From Bacillota bacterium (lineage in GTDB: Bacteria > Bacillota > Limnochordia > Darwinibacteriales > DTU012): DNA of 12,279 nt. Below are positions 1 to 6,404 of this stretch, one piece after another. Position numbers and translations under genes: made by a program. Position 1 is the stretch's first letter. Every line of letters starts with the position of its first letter. Location: contig JAAYLQ010000119.1 in assembly GCA_012521805.1 (NCBI GenBank), positions 1 through 12,279 of the forward strand, in the 5' to 3' direction. The notes under the pieces are model-generated. The model worked only from the letters and a program-made list of their open reading frames with translations. It was not told the DNA's origin and ran no database searches.

Positions 1-25
1 AAAAATAAAATTTTCAAGATTCTAC

Positions 26-54
26 TTGTATTTCTTACTAAACTGTGGTATGCT
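26..54 (+). promoter_or_regulatory. Predicted sigma-A type promoter of the cold-shock gene
   Basis: A -35 element TTGTAT (26-31) and a -10 element TATGCT (49-54) are separated by exactly 17 bases. The -10 is preceded by TGG (46-48), matching the extended -10 (TGn) pattern. Transcription should begin near position 61, giving a leader of about 110 nucleotides before the cold-shock start codon. A long leader is typical of cspA-family genes. The elements are read directly; promoter activity is inferred. Confidence 0.6.
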
Positions 55-60
55 AAGGCT

Positions 61-171
61 ACGTTAAAAGGTAGTGAAGTTTGTACGCTGAGTTATGGCC
101 TCTTAGGCTTGGAACGATGAGCAAAACTTCCGCTTTTTAATGAGTATTTTTTAAGGAGGCCATATAGATTT
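61..171 (+). promoter_or_regulatory. Structured 5' leader of the cold-shock mRNA with an anti-Shine-Dalgarno segment
   Basis: The Shine-Dalgarno AAGGAGG (153-159) lies in a segment (154-164) that can pair with 94-104 over 11 consecutive positions: ten Watson-Crick pairs and one U-G. A second possible stem pairs GAAGTTT (76-82) with AAACTTC (124-130), and 97-109 can form a small hairpin (GGCCT, loop CTT, AGGCT). The 76-82/124-130 stem crosses the anti-SD helix, so the two are either alternatives or form a pseudoknot. Leaders of cspA-type mRNAs are known to switch structure with temperature, so a thermosensor is plausible. That function is inferred; only the complementarity is seen. The spacer from AAGGAGG to the ATG is long (12 bases). 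Confidence 0.5.
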
Positions 172-372
172 ATGGTGACAGGAACAGTAAAATGGTTTAA
201 CGTAGAAAAAGGTTACGGCTTCATTGAGCAAGAGAACGGAGAAGATGTATTTGTACATTTCACTGCCATTCAAGGCGACGGCTTTCGCACCTTGGAAGAG
301 GGTCAAAAGGTAGAATTTGAAATCGTTCAAGGCAACCGCGGACCACAGGCCGCTAATGTTGTTCGCCTCTAA
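172..372 (+). CDS. Cold-shock protein, CspA/CspB family
   Basis: This is a 66-residue single cold-shock domain, the normal length for the family. It binds single-stranded RNA or DNA and acts as an RNA chaperone in the cytoplasm. The N-terminal GTVKWFN block (residues 4-10), the RNP1-like motif KGYGFIE (13-19) and the RNP2 motif VFVHF (26-30) supply the usual aromatic nucleic-acid-binding surface. The C-terminal GPQAANV segment is also canonical. The ATG at 172 is taken as the start, but the GTG at 175 would give MTGTVKWF and is a possible alternative. It has its own promoter, a long leader and a downstream terminator, so it is probably a monocistronic transcript. Which Csp paralogue it is cannot be told. 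Confidence 0.97.
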   Translation: MVTGTVKWFNVEKGYGFIEQENGEDVFVHFTAIQGDGFRTLEEGQKVEFEIVQGNRGPQAANVVRL

Positions 373-387
373 TCAATTGAGAAGCTC

Positions 388-417
388 AGCCCCAGTCAGT
401 TACTGACTGGGGCTTTT
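388..417 (+). terminator. Intrinsic terminator after the cold-shock gene
   Basis: A perfect 12-bp stem (388-399 with 403-414, AGCCCCAGTCAG paired to CTGACTGGGGCT) closes a TTA loop and ends in a TTTT run. It starts 15 bases after the cold-shock stop codon. The stem is GC-rich at its base and the U tract is short, so termination should be efficient but perhaps not absolute. Confidence 0.9.
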
Positions 418-470
418 CATATCTGCCCCTCAGCAGGCATAAAGGTAGGTATGAACAGTGAGGTGATCAC

Positions 471-2036
471 ATGTTAGGCCAGCTGTTAAACTTGATCCAA
501 AACAGCTATGATCAGGGATTAGATGATTATTGGCTCCCACCTTTAGTAAAATGCGGTGCTGATAATCTGCCTGTTGGCCGGGTGCAGGATCAGGATGTCT
601 TGATATTTGCCTGCCGCCGTGGTGAGCGGGAAATCCAGCTCACCGAAGCGTTTGTTGACCCTGATTTCCACCATTTTCCCCGGGAATACCTGTCCCAGCT
701 GCAGTTTTTTCCCATGGTGGAATATCACCGCAAGTTTGCTGACTATCCTCCATTGTTTCACTCCATCAAACCAGAATCTCCTTTAGGTGAGGTGCTGGCA
801 GAGCACGGTTTAAGGCAGCTGCGGATAGCAGAATCGGAAAAATTTGCCCATGTCACCTACTTTTTTAATGGTCGCCGGGAAGAGCCTTTTCCCCAGGAAG
901 ACTGGATCATGATTCCCAGCATTAGGGAGGCGGTCCACCAAAACCCGCAAATGCGGTCGGCAGAAATGGCGGAAACATTGGTGCAAAGCTTGCAGACAGG
1001 GCATTATGAATTTGCTCTTGTCAACTTTGCCGCCGGTGACATTTTCGGACATATCCCCGATTTTCAAGCACAGGTTGCCTGTGTTGAGGCAATTGACCAG
1101 GCTCTCGGCAGAATTGCAGCTGCAGCCCAATCATTAGGCTATTGTCTGATCGTTACAGCTGATCATGGTTTGTTAGAGCAGGCATATCTGCCGGACGGCT
1201 CCCACAGCATTGGACACACACGGGCTAAAGTACCCTTTATCTTAGTTGATCCTACAGTGCCACACAATACTATTTTCCTAGCACCAGAAGGCAGTCTGCA
1301 GCATGTTGCTCCTACAATTCTTAATCTCTTAGGTTTGGAACAACCAAACCTAATGACCGGACGCTCATTGGTACAGCCTTATCTAACATCGGTTAAGGGA
1401 GTGGTGTTAATCGTTCTTGACGGATTTGGCATCGGGGCAGAAGCGAGGGATACCAATCCGATTTATGCCGCTGATACTCCAACCCTGGATCGCTTATATG
1501 CCCACTATCCGCATACAGCTCTCCACGCCTCTGGTACTTATGTCGGTTTAGCACCGGATTCTGGTGGCAACTCGGAAACTGGGCATCTCACATTAGGTGC
1601 TGGTAGAATTGTTCCTCAAGATGAAACCAGAATACCCAAGAACCTTACCCCGCTGCATCTCAAAGAGAATAGCAGGTTTTACCACAGCATCAAGCACTTA
1701 AGTCCCGAGCAGTCAGTCCACCTTTTATTTCTGCTGTCACCGAAAAGCTCCCACGGCAGCACCAGTGAAGCCCTAAGCCTCCTGAGAGTATTACAGGAAT
1801 GGGGAGCCAAGCAGGTGTATCTCCATGCTATTACTGATGGGCGCAGTGCACCCCGCTTTGGTGCGGTAAAGTTTTTGCCTGAACTGCAGACTGCACTGAT
1901 CGATCTTGGCATAGGGGAGCTGGTTACTGTCTGCGGCCGCGGTTATATGCTGGATCGGAGCGGTTATTACCTGGAGCGAACTCAATCTGCATACGAGGCT
2001 CTAGTTAAGGGCAGGGGGGCTTGTTGGATGGGTTAG
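471..2036 (+). CDS. Circularly permuted 2,3-bisphosphoglycerate-independent phosphoglycerate mutase (GpmI-type)
   Basis: GpmI enzymes interconvert 2- and 3-phosphoglycerate through a phosphoserine, using two metal ions. All parts of a roughly 510-residue GpmI are present here, but in rotated order. Residues 1-95 match the second half of the transferase domain (GRV 36-38, substrate arginines R50 and R53). Residues 96-308 match the C-terminal phosphatase part (EKFAHVTYFFNG 123-134, D190/H194, TADHG with D231/H232, H249, MTGRSL). Residues 309-385 match the canonical N-terminus (VVLIVLDGFG with D317, and nucleophile S368 in GGNSETGH). Residues 386-521 match the first half of the transferase domain (H428, DGR with R458, R490, R496). 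The canonical N and C termini are joined by a few residues, and the new termini lie inside the transferase domain. A strong SD (GAGGTGAT, 460-467) supports the ATG. Departures: DGRS instead of DGRD, and SPKSSH instead of SDGGVH. Family membership is very firm. Activity is likely but unproven, and a paralogue with altered substrate is possible. Confidence 0.93.
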   Translation: MLGQLLNLIQNSYDQGLDDYWLPPLVKCGADNLPVGRVQDQDVLIFACRRGEREIQLTEAFVDPDFHHFPREYLSQLQFFPMVEYHRKFADYPPLFHSIKPESPLGEVLAEHGLRQLRIAESEKFAHVTYFFNGRREEPFPQEDWIMIPSIREAVHQNPQMRSAEMAETLVQSLQTGHYEFALVNFAAGDIFGHIPDFQAQVACVEAIDQALGRIAAAAQSLGYCLIVTADHGLLEQAYLPDGSHSIGHTRAKVPFILVDPTVPHNTIFLAPEGSLQHVAPTILNLLGLEQPNLMTGRSLVQPYLTSVKGVVLIVLDGFGIGAEARDTNPIYAADTPTLDRLYAHYPHTALHASGTYVGLAPDSGGNSETGHLTLGAGRIVPQDETRIPKNLTPLHLKENSRFYHSIKHLSPEQSVHLLFLLSPKSSHGSTSEALSLLRVLQEWGAKQVYLHAITDGRSAPRFGAVKFLPELQTALIDLGIGELVTVCGRGYMLDRSGYYLERTQSAYEALVKGRGACWMG

Positions 2037-2141
2037 GGCTCTGCTTCATTATTTGCGGAAGTTATCATCAATCAAGCTGAAGCTGGCAATACTATCTGAC
2101 ACAGTCTAATTTTGCTTGTGATTGAGAAAGGGTGATCGGAT
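2037..2141 (+). other. Intergenic gap with a 20-codon in-frame extension after the mutase stop
   Basis: After the TAG of the permuted mutase (2034-2036) the same frame stays open for 20 codons until TGA at 2097-2099. Its translation (GSASLFAEVIINQAEAGNTI) loosely resembles the helix that follows this point in ordinary GpmI enzymes (E-x-I and G-x-T positions), and also the N-terminus of this same protein. It could be a decayed remnant, or a coincidence. No convincing promoter or terminator is seen in the gap. The following gene has an SD-like AAAGGGTGAT at 2127-2136. Confidence 0.3.
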
Positions 2142-3854
2142 GTGGATGCCAAACTGTCATATCAGGCATGGCTGAACAATGAACTAATTGACCAAGTAAC
2201 GAAGGAGGAACTGCTGGCTGTGAAGGGACAGGATGCGGAGATTTATGACCGCTTTTCCGGCCAGCTTGAATTTGGTACCGGAGGCTTGCGGGGAATCATT
2301 GGAGCAGGTACTAATCGGATGAATATCTACACTGTGAGGCTGGCAACTCAAGCCTTTGCTCAATATTTGACTGCCCATAACCAGAATCAGCGTGGTGTAG
2401 TAATAGCCTACGATTCACGCTTCATGTCGCGGGAGTTTGCTGAAACCGCAGCTGCTGTCTTGATTGGAAATCACATTCCAGTATATGTCTTCCGCCGGAT
2501 CACCCCCACACCGCTGCTCTCATTTGCTGTGCGCCACTGCCAAGCTGGTGGAGGTATTATGATTACTGCTAGTCATAATCCTAAAGAGTATAACGGCTAC
2601 AAAGCTTACAATGAAAATGGGATCCAGCTCCATCCAGAGTCGACAGTGGAAATCAGTGAGATTATGGAAACGCTGGCGCTGAAAGATGTTAAAATAGCGG
2701 AAAATGCTCAAGCAAGCCCCCTGTGGCACTGGCTCGATGAGGATGTTTACCAAGTGTATTTTAAAAAGCTGTCTGAGCTGGCCCCAAAACGGTCTGATTT
2801 TGACCTGGATCTCAAAATTATCTACACACCTCTCCATGGAGCCGGAGCTGATTTTGTTCCTCGAGCCTTAAAGGCAGGTGGTTTTGCTAATGTGAAGTTG
2901 GTTTCGGAGCAGATGGTGATGGACAGCGAGTTTTCAACTGTTGAGTTTCCCAATCCTGAAGAACCAGACGCCTTCAGTTTAGCCTTTGCGTATGCGGAAA
3001 ATTATCCTGCTGATCTGATCATTGCCACCGATCCTGACTGCGATCGGGTAGGTGCTGCCGTTTGGGCGGAGGATCGCTATGTGCTGCTTACCGGCAATCA
3101 GATTGGGGTGTTGTTGACTGATTTTCTGCTGCAGTGTTTACCTCCTGAACAGCGGAGCAATAAGGTAATCATTAAAACACTTGTCTCGACAAATATGGTT
3201 TATCCTGTTGCTGATAAGTATGGAGCAGAAGTTAGGGAAACGCTAACCGGATTTAAGTATATAGGAGCTGCAATTCAACAGCTGCCGCAGGAAGGCAGGG
3301 AGTTTTTATTTGGATTTGAGGAAAGCTGTGGCTATTTGGCTGGTTCTTTCGTGGGGGATAAAGATGGAATAATTGGCAGTCTGCTGATAGCACAGTTGGC
3401 TGCGTATTACCGCAGCCAGGGGATCACACTCCAACAACGGTTGGAACAGTTATATGAGGAACACGGTTATTACCTCGATACACTGCAGTCGTATTATTTT
3501 CACAGCCGCAGCGAGGCAGACAAAGCCAAAGCTTTAATTGAGGAGCTGCGGCAGGATCAGCTGCTGACAATAGCCGGACTTAATGTGAAATCGTTTAAAG
3601 ACTACCTTAACGGTGTTCATTTAGATTTTGAGCAGAACCAGGAATTTGAGCTGGATTTTCCCAAGGAAAATATGCTGCAGTGGGAAACAACCGCCGGAGA
3701 CCTGATTACACTACGTCCTTCAGGCACTGAGCCGAAAATGAAACTGTATATTTCCATCTCCGGTACAGATTCTAAAGAAGCAGAACATAAATTAGGATTG
3801 CTGATGAATGCTTTTGATTATCTGATTAATCAAGGTTTGACTGTGATGTCATGA
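2142..3854 (+). CDS. Alpha-phosphoglucomutase / phosphomannomutase, phosphohexose mutase family
   Basis: A full-length cytoplasmic enzyme of 570 residues, the size of PgcA-type Bacillota phosphoglucomutases, which interconvert glucose 1-phosphate and glucose 6-phosphate via a phosphoserine. The four hallmark loops are present in order: the phosphoserine loop TASHNPKEYNGYK (142-154, serine 144), the metal loop DPDCDR (297-302, D297/D299/D301), the sugar-binding loop GFEESCG (391-397), and the phosphate-binding loop RPSGTEPKMK (525-534). The N-terminal FGTGGLRG block (44-51) is also typical. The start is GTG 2142, with AAAGGGTGAT upstream; an overlapping ATG at 2140 is in another frame and closes after 11 codons. 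It follows the permuted mutase by 105 bases, so co-transcription is possible. Its last 29 bases overlap the convergent HD-GYP gene. Glucose versus mannose specificity cannot be fixed from sequence alone. Confidence 0.95.
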   Translation: MDAKLSYQAWLNNELIDQVTKEELLAVKGQDAEIYDRFSGQLEFGTGGLRGIIGAGTNRMNIYTVRLATQAFAQYLTAHNQNQRGVVIAYDSRFMSREFAETAAAVLIGNHIPVYVFRRITPTPLLSFAVRHCQAGGGIMITASHNPKEYNGYKAYNENGIQLHPESTVEISEIMETLALKDVKIAENAQASPLWHWLDEDVYQVYFKKLSELAPKRSDFDLDLKIIYTPLHGAGADFVPRALKAGGFANVKLVSEQMVMDSEFSTVEFPNPEEPDAFSLAFAYAENYPADLIIATDPDCDRVGAAVWAEDRYVLLTGNQIGVLLTDFLLQCLPPEQRSNKVIIKTLVSTNMVYPVADKYGAEVRETLTGFKYIGAAIQQLPQEGREFLFGFEESCGYLAGSFVGDKDGIIGSLLIAQLAAYYRSQGITLQQRLEQLYEEHGYYLDTLQSYYFHSRSEADKAKALIEELRQDQLLTIAGLNVKSFKDYLNGVHLDFEQNQEFELDFPKENMLQWETTAGDLITLRPSGTEPKMKLYISISGTDSKEAEHKLGLLMNAFDYLINQGLTVMS

Positions 3855-5016
3855 TTTCAATTGCTAAATGGGTAATTTCTTCATCGATTTTGCCGCTGCG
3901 CACCTGAGTCATCAAGATCTGATTAATCGTCTGCTGGGACAGTTTGTCTCGGTAAGGCCTGTCTTCACGCAGCGCCTGGGTGATGTCAGCTACAGCCATA
4001 ATTCGGGCACCTGTATCCAGCTGGGTGTGGTTTAGACCAAACGGATATCCGCTTCCATCTAGTTTCTCATGGTGGAATGCTGCCCAGTTGCGGATCGGCT
4101 CTGCTTCCGGACCGAGGCTGTCGAGCAGATGGTAAGTATAGTAGGGGTGCTGCTGCATGATCATTAACTGCTTGTGATCCAGCCTGCCTGGATATTCTAA
4201 AATCTCATCTGGAACCGCCAATTTGCCTAAATCGTGGAGCAATGCGGCAATTTTCAACAACCGCAGCTCGTCATCGCTGAATCCGACTTTGGTTCCAAGA
4301 GCCAGCGCCATTCGGCTCACTCCCAGGGAATGTTCAGCTGTAAAGCGGCTTTTATCATCAATGATCTCGGCATAGATTGCGGCGATGCTTTCCAGTTCGT
4401 TAAAGGTTAAATACGTGAATTGATCGCTGGTAAATTCGGCGATCACTTTTTTATATTGCTCAGAGGTAAGATCCAGCCAAAAGCTGGACTTGGCAGCTAG
4501 ATGCTTTAAAACTGCGACCAGTTCTGGATCAAAGATTGTCCCGCTTAAGCGTTCGATTCGTTCTATAACTGAATGGTGCTGCCAGAGAATATAACTGCTT
4601 TTATCAATCAATACCTCGGCGCGGTCGCTTAAGTGGATAATGGGACTGTAGATATCGGTTTGATCTGTCCAAGCATCATGGTGAGCAGCTACAATAGGGC
4701 TGAACTCCGCAAGAATTGTCGAGCGTTTAAGCAGTTCTGCTCCGCGGACGCAGTGGGGGATTATTTCCTGACCATCTACATTTAAATCTGCTATTTTCAG
4801 TTTTTCACGACTGCTGGAAATACCGATATCATGGAGCAGACTGGCAATTACTAAATTCTCCAGTTCTTTTTCAGATAAGCCTAAAATTCTGCCGATTGTT
4901 AAAGCGATGTAAGCTACCCGCTGACTGTGATTTGCGACAGCTAACTCAGTTAGTTCGCAAGCTGATGTTAAGTCAATCAGTAGTGAAAATAGATTAACCT
5001 TGAAAATCATACTCAC
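3826..5016 (-). CDS. Tandem HD-domain protein with C-terminal HD-GYP domain (probable cyclic-di-GMP phosphodiesterase)
   Basis: The 396-residue protein contains two related HD modules and no evident membrane segment or receiver domain. The C-terminal module (about 222-390) is a complete HD-GYP domain: H229, H261-D262 with K265 in HDLGK, H290, HH at 315-316, the DGSGYP signature (320-325) and D344. HD-GYP domains hydrolyse cyclic-di-GMP using a two- or three-metal centre. The N-terminal module (about 15-140) keeps H30, H62-D63, H88, H112-H113 and D131, but the GYP stretch is replaced by DAWTDQ, so it looks like a diverged HD-GYP copy. The start is GTG 5016, with AGGAGG at 5028-5033 (11-base spacer); the ATG two codons in is too far from it. 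A plausible extended -10 lies upstream. The stop lies inside the 3' end of the convergent mutase gene. The nucleotide substrate and the role of the first module are inferred. Confidence 0.9.
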   Translation of the reverse strand: MSMIFKVNLFSLLIDLTSACELTELAVANHSQRVAYIALTIGRILGLSEKELENLVIASLLHDIGISSSREKLKIADLNVDGQEIIPHCVRGAELLKRSTILAEFSPIVAAHHDAWTDQTDIYSPIIHLSDRAEVLIDKSSYILWQHHSVIERIERLSGTIFDPELVAVLKHLAAKSSFWLDLTSEQYKKVIAEFTSDQFTYLTFNELESIAAIYAEIIDDKSRFTAEHSLGVSRMALALGTKVGFSDDELRLLKIAALLHDLGKLAVPDEILEYPGRLDHKQLMIMQQHPYYTYHLLDSLGPEAEPIRNWAAFHHEKLDGSGYPFGLNHTQLDTGARIMAVADITQALREDRPYRDKLSQQTINQILMTQVRSGKIDEEITHLAIEIMTSQSNLD

Positions 5017-5060
5017 GTCTGCTGCAGCCTCCTATTCCATCAATAGACAACTCCCTGTTT

Positions 5061-5069
5061 AGTATACCA
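5061..5069 (-). promoter_or_regulatory. Extended -10 promoter element for the HD-GYP gene
   Basis: Read on the minus strand, TGG directly precedes TATACT (TATACT at 5066-5061, TGG at 5069-5067), an extended -10 close to consensus. No good -35 hexamer sits 17 bases upstream, which extended -10 promoters can tolerate. Transcription would start around 5053, about 37 bases before the GTG start. Confidence 0.45.
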
Positions 5070-5073
5070 TGAA

Positions 5074-5120
5074 TTGGCAAGCTGTGGGAAGGTGAATACC
5101 TTCAGGGAGGATTTACCCTG
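5074..5120 (+). promoter_or_regulatory. Possible promoter and two adjacent inverted repeats upstream of the CHR transporter pair
   Basis: GAAGGT-GAAT-ACCTTC (5088-5103) is a perfect 6-bp inverted repeat. It abuts a second one, CAGGG...CCCTG (5103-5107 with 5116-5120). A weak promoter can be proposed across them: TTGGCA (5074-5079), 17 bases, TACCTT (5097-5102). In that case the first repeat would overlay the -10 and the second the start site, as an operator would. They could instead be small RNA hairpins in the leader. Only the symmetry is certain. Confidence 0.3.
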
Positions 5121-5178
5121 CTGAAATCGAAGTATGAACAGTCATAACAGGACATTATTTATGTAATGAGGTGATGCT

Positions 5179-5760
5179 GTGAACTTAGAACTGTACTGGC
5201 AGCTTTTTTCGTCCTGGTTTAAAATCGGACTGTTTACTTTTGGAGGCGGTTACGCCATGCTGCCGCTGATTGAAAAGGAAGTAGTAGAGCGGAGGGGGTG
5301 GGCTGCTCAAGAAGAGATTATTGATATTTTTGCCCTATCCCAGTCGCTTCCTGGGGCAATTGCCATCAATTCTGCAATTTTCTTAGGTTACCGGTTAGGC
5401 CGGGTAGGTGGAGCGGTTGTATCAGCGGTGGGAGTTGTGCTTCCATCAATGCTGGTAATTTTAGGAATAGCAGTCTTCTTTACAACACTGAAGGGAAATG
5501 CTGCGGTAATGGCTGCTTTCACTGGAATTAGGGCTGCTGTTGCTGGACTGATAACAGCTGCTGCAGTGAGAATTGCACGGTCTAGTATCCGCAATTTGGC
5601 TGCGGTAATCTTAGCTGCCCTATCCTTGGGAATTAGTTTGTTTACCGAGATTCACGCAGCCTGGGTTATTTTATTTGGTGCCATGGCAGGAATTATAATT
5701 TTTTACTATCTGCCGCAGCGGGCATACTTATCAACAAATGCTGGAGAGGATAAGTCATGA
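5179..5760 (+). CDS. CHR-family transporter, first short-chain subunit (chromate transporter type)
   Basis: A 193-residue integral membrane protein made of a single CHR domain. ChrA-type proteins are associated with chromate efflux, but many short CHR pairs in anaerobes have no proven substrate. The family signature is visible: FKIGLFTFGGGYAMLPLIEKE (14-34, with the GGGYAMLPL core at 22-30), then SLPGAIAINSAIFLGYR (56-72), followed by several hydrophobic helices up to about residue 178. The GTG start at 5179 has GAGGTGAT at 5169-5176. The stop overlaps the start of the next gene by four bases (ATGA), the usual arrangement for the two halves of a short-chain CHR transporter, which are thought to work as a heteromer. 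It is divergent from the HD-GYP gene. Confidence 0.9.
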   Translation: MNLELYWQLFSSWFKIGLFTFGGGYAMLPLIEKEVVERRGWAAQEEIIDIFALSQSLPGAIAINSAIFLGYRLGRVGGAVVSAVGVVLPSMLVILGIAVFFTTLKGNAAVMAAFTGIRAAVAGLITAAAVRIARSSIRNLAAVILAALSLGISLFTEIHAAWVILFGAMAGIIIFYYLPQRAYLSTNAGEDKS

Positions 5761-6308
5761 TCTATTTTGAGCTGTTGTGGAGATTTTTTAGAATTGGCTT
5801 TTTTACAGTTGGCGGAGGTTATGCTATGCTGCCGTTAATGCAGCATGAGATTGAGATTAATCAGTGGATTACTCAACAGGAGTTTGTTGATATTATTGCC
5901 ATTGCGGAAATGACTCCCGGTCCTGTTGCAATTAACGCAGCCACCTTTATTGGTTATCGTGTGGCGGGGGTTTTAGGTTCTGTTGTAGCGACGTCCGCAA
6001 TCGTACTGCCATCTCTCCTGATTATTCTGCTGTTATCCCGGGTGCTGGAAAAGTATCGCGATCATTTGTTAACCAGAAGTATCTTTGCTGGAATCAGGCC
6101 GGTGGTAGCAGGTTTAATCTTATCTGCGGCTTGGTTTATAGCAGTAACGGTAATCTTCCCGCAAGGACTGGCTACTCTTACTTTGGCCTCCATTGACTAT
6201 GCCAGTGTGATCATTGCAGTTTTGGTTTTCCTTTTGGTAAGCAGATATAAAATTGACCCGATTAAGATTATCATTGGTGCCGGCTTGCTAGGTTTGGTTA
6301 TTTTTTAG
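5757..6308 (+). CDS. CHR-family transporter, second short-chain subunit
   Basis: A 183-residue membrane protein homologous to its upstream neighbour. The repeated signature FFRIGFFTVGGGYAMLPLMQHE (10-31) and TPGPVAINAATFIGYR (53-68) matches the first subunit, and hydrophobic helices continue to the C-terminus at IIIGAGLLGLVIF. The ATG start lies inside the end of the upstream gene (ATGA overlap), implying translational coupling. Together the pair equals one long ChrA protein. Chromate export is the family name; the real substrate here is not shown by sequence. No terminator is seen before the next promoter, which begins about 20 bases after the stop. Confidence 0.9.
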   Translation: MIYFELLWRFFRIGFFTVGGGYAMLPLMQHEIEINQWITQQEFVDIIAIAEMTPGPVAINAATFIGYRVAGVLGSVVATSAIVLPSLLIILLLSRVLEKYRDHLLTRSIFAGIRPVVAGLILSAAWFIAVTVIFPQGLATLTLASIDYASVIIAVLVFLLVSRYKIDPIKIIIGAGLLGLVIF

Positions 6309-6328
6309 TTAAAACCTGATTAATTTAG

Positions 6329-6357
6329 TTGCTTTTAATTGGTAAGAAGAGTATACT
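6329..6357 (+). promoter_or_regulatory. Predicted promoter of the tetR-importer operon
   Basis: TTGCTT (6329-6334) and TATACT (6352-6357) are separated by exactly 17 bases, close to the housekeeping sigma consensus. Transcription would start near 6364, just before the palindrome at 6369-6384 and about 40 bases before the regulator's coding start. Confidence 0.65.
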
Positions 6358-6368
6358 GTATTCGAAAG

Positions 6369-6384
6369 GTGACCGGGTGGTCAC
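6369..6384 (+). promoter_or_regulatory. Perfect palindrome, probable TetR operator
   Basis: GTGACC and GGTCAC form a perfect 6-bp inverted repeat around a GGGT centre. It lies immediately downstream of the predicted transcription start and upstream of a tetR-type gene. A dimeric repressor bound there would block initiation or clearance, which suggests autoregulation of the regulator and the importer operon. The assignment to this regulator is inferred from position and symmetry. Confidence 0.6.
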
Positions 6385-6404
6385 ATAGTTAGGAGGTGGT
6401 GAAA

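Noticed and set aside
76..138. The stem 76-82/124-130 followed by TTTTT (134-138) as a transcription attenuator.
   Set aside because: The stem is short and AT-rich, encloses more than 40 bases, and the T run begins three bases after it, so it is not a convincing terminator.
451..477. A tiny reading frame beginning ATG 451, just before the permuted mutase.
   Set aside because: It has only eight codons, no ribosome-binding site of its own, and overlaps the mutase Shine-Dalgarno.
471..2036. The gene could be a fusion of two different alkaline-phosphatase-superfamily enzymes (for example phosphopentomutase plus GpmI).
   Set aside because: Each canonical GpmI segment occurs exactly once and together they add up to one complete enzyme, which fits permutation and not fusion of two proteins.
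2140..2175. ATG at 2140 as a start upstream of the phosphoglucomutase.
   Set aside because: It is in a different frame and reaches a stop after 11 codons; the GTG at 2142 opens the conserved frame.
449..5142. A shared 11-mer GTATGAACAGT upstream of the permuted mutase (449-459) and the CHR pair (5132-5142).
   Set aside because: Several chance matches of this length are expected in a 12-kb window, and the flanks do not align.
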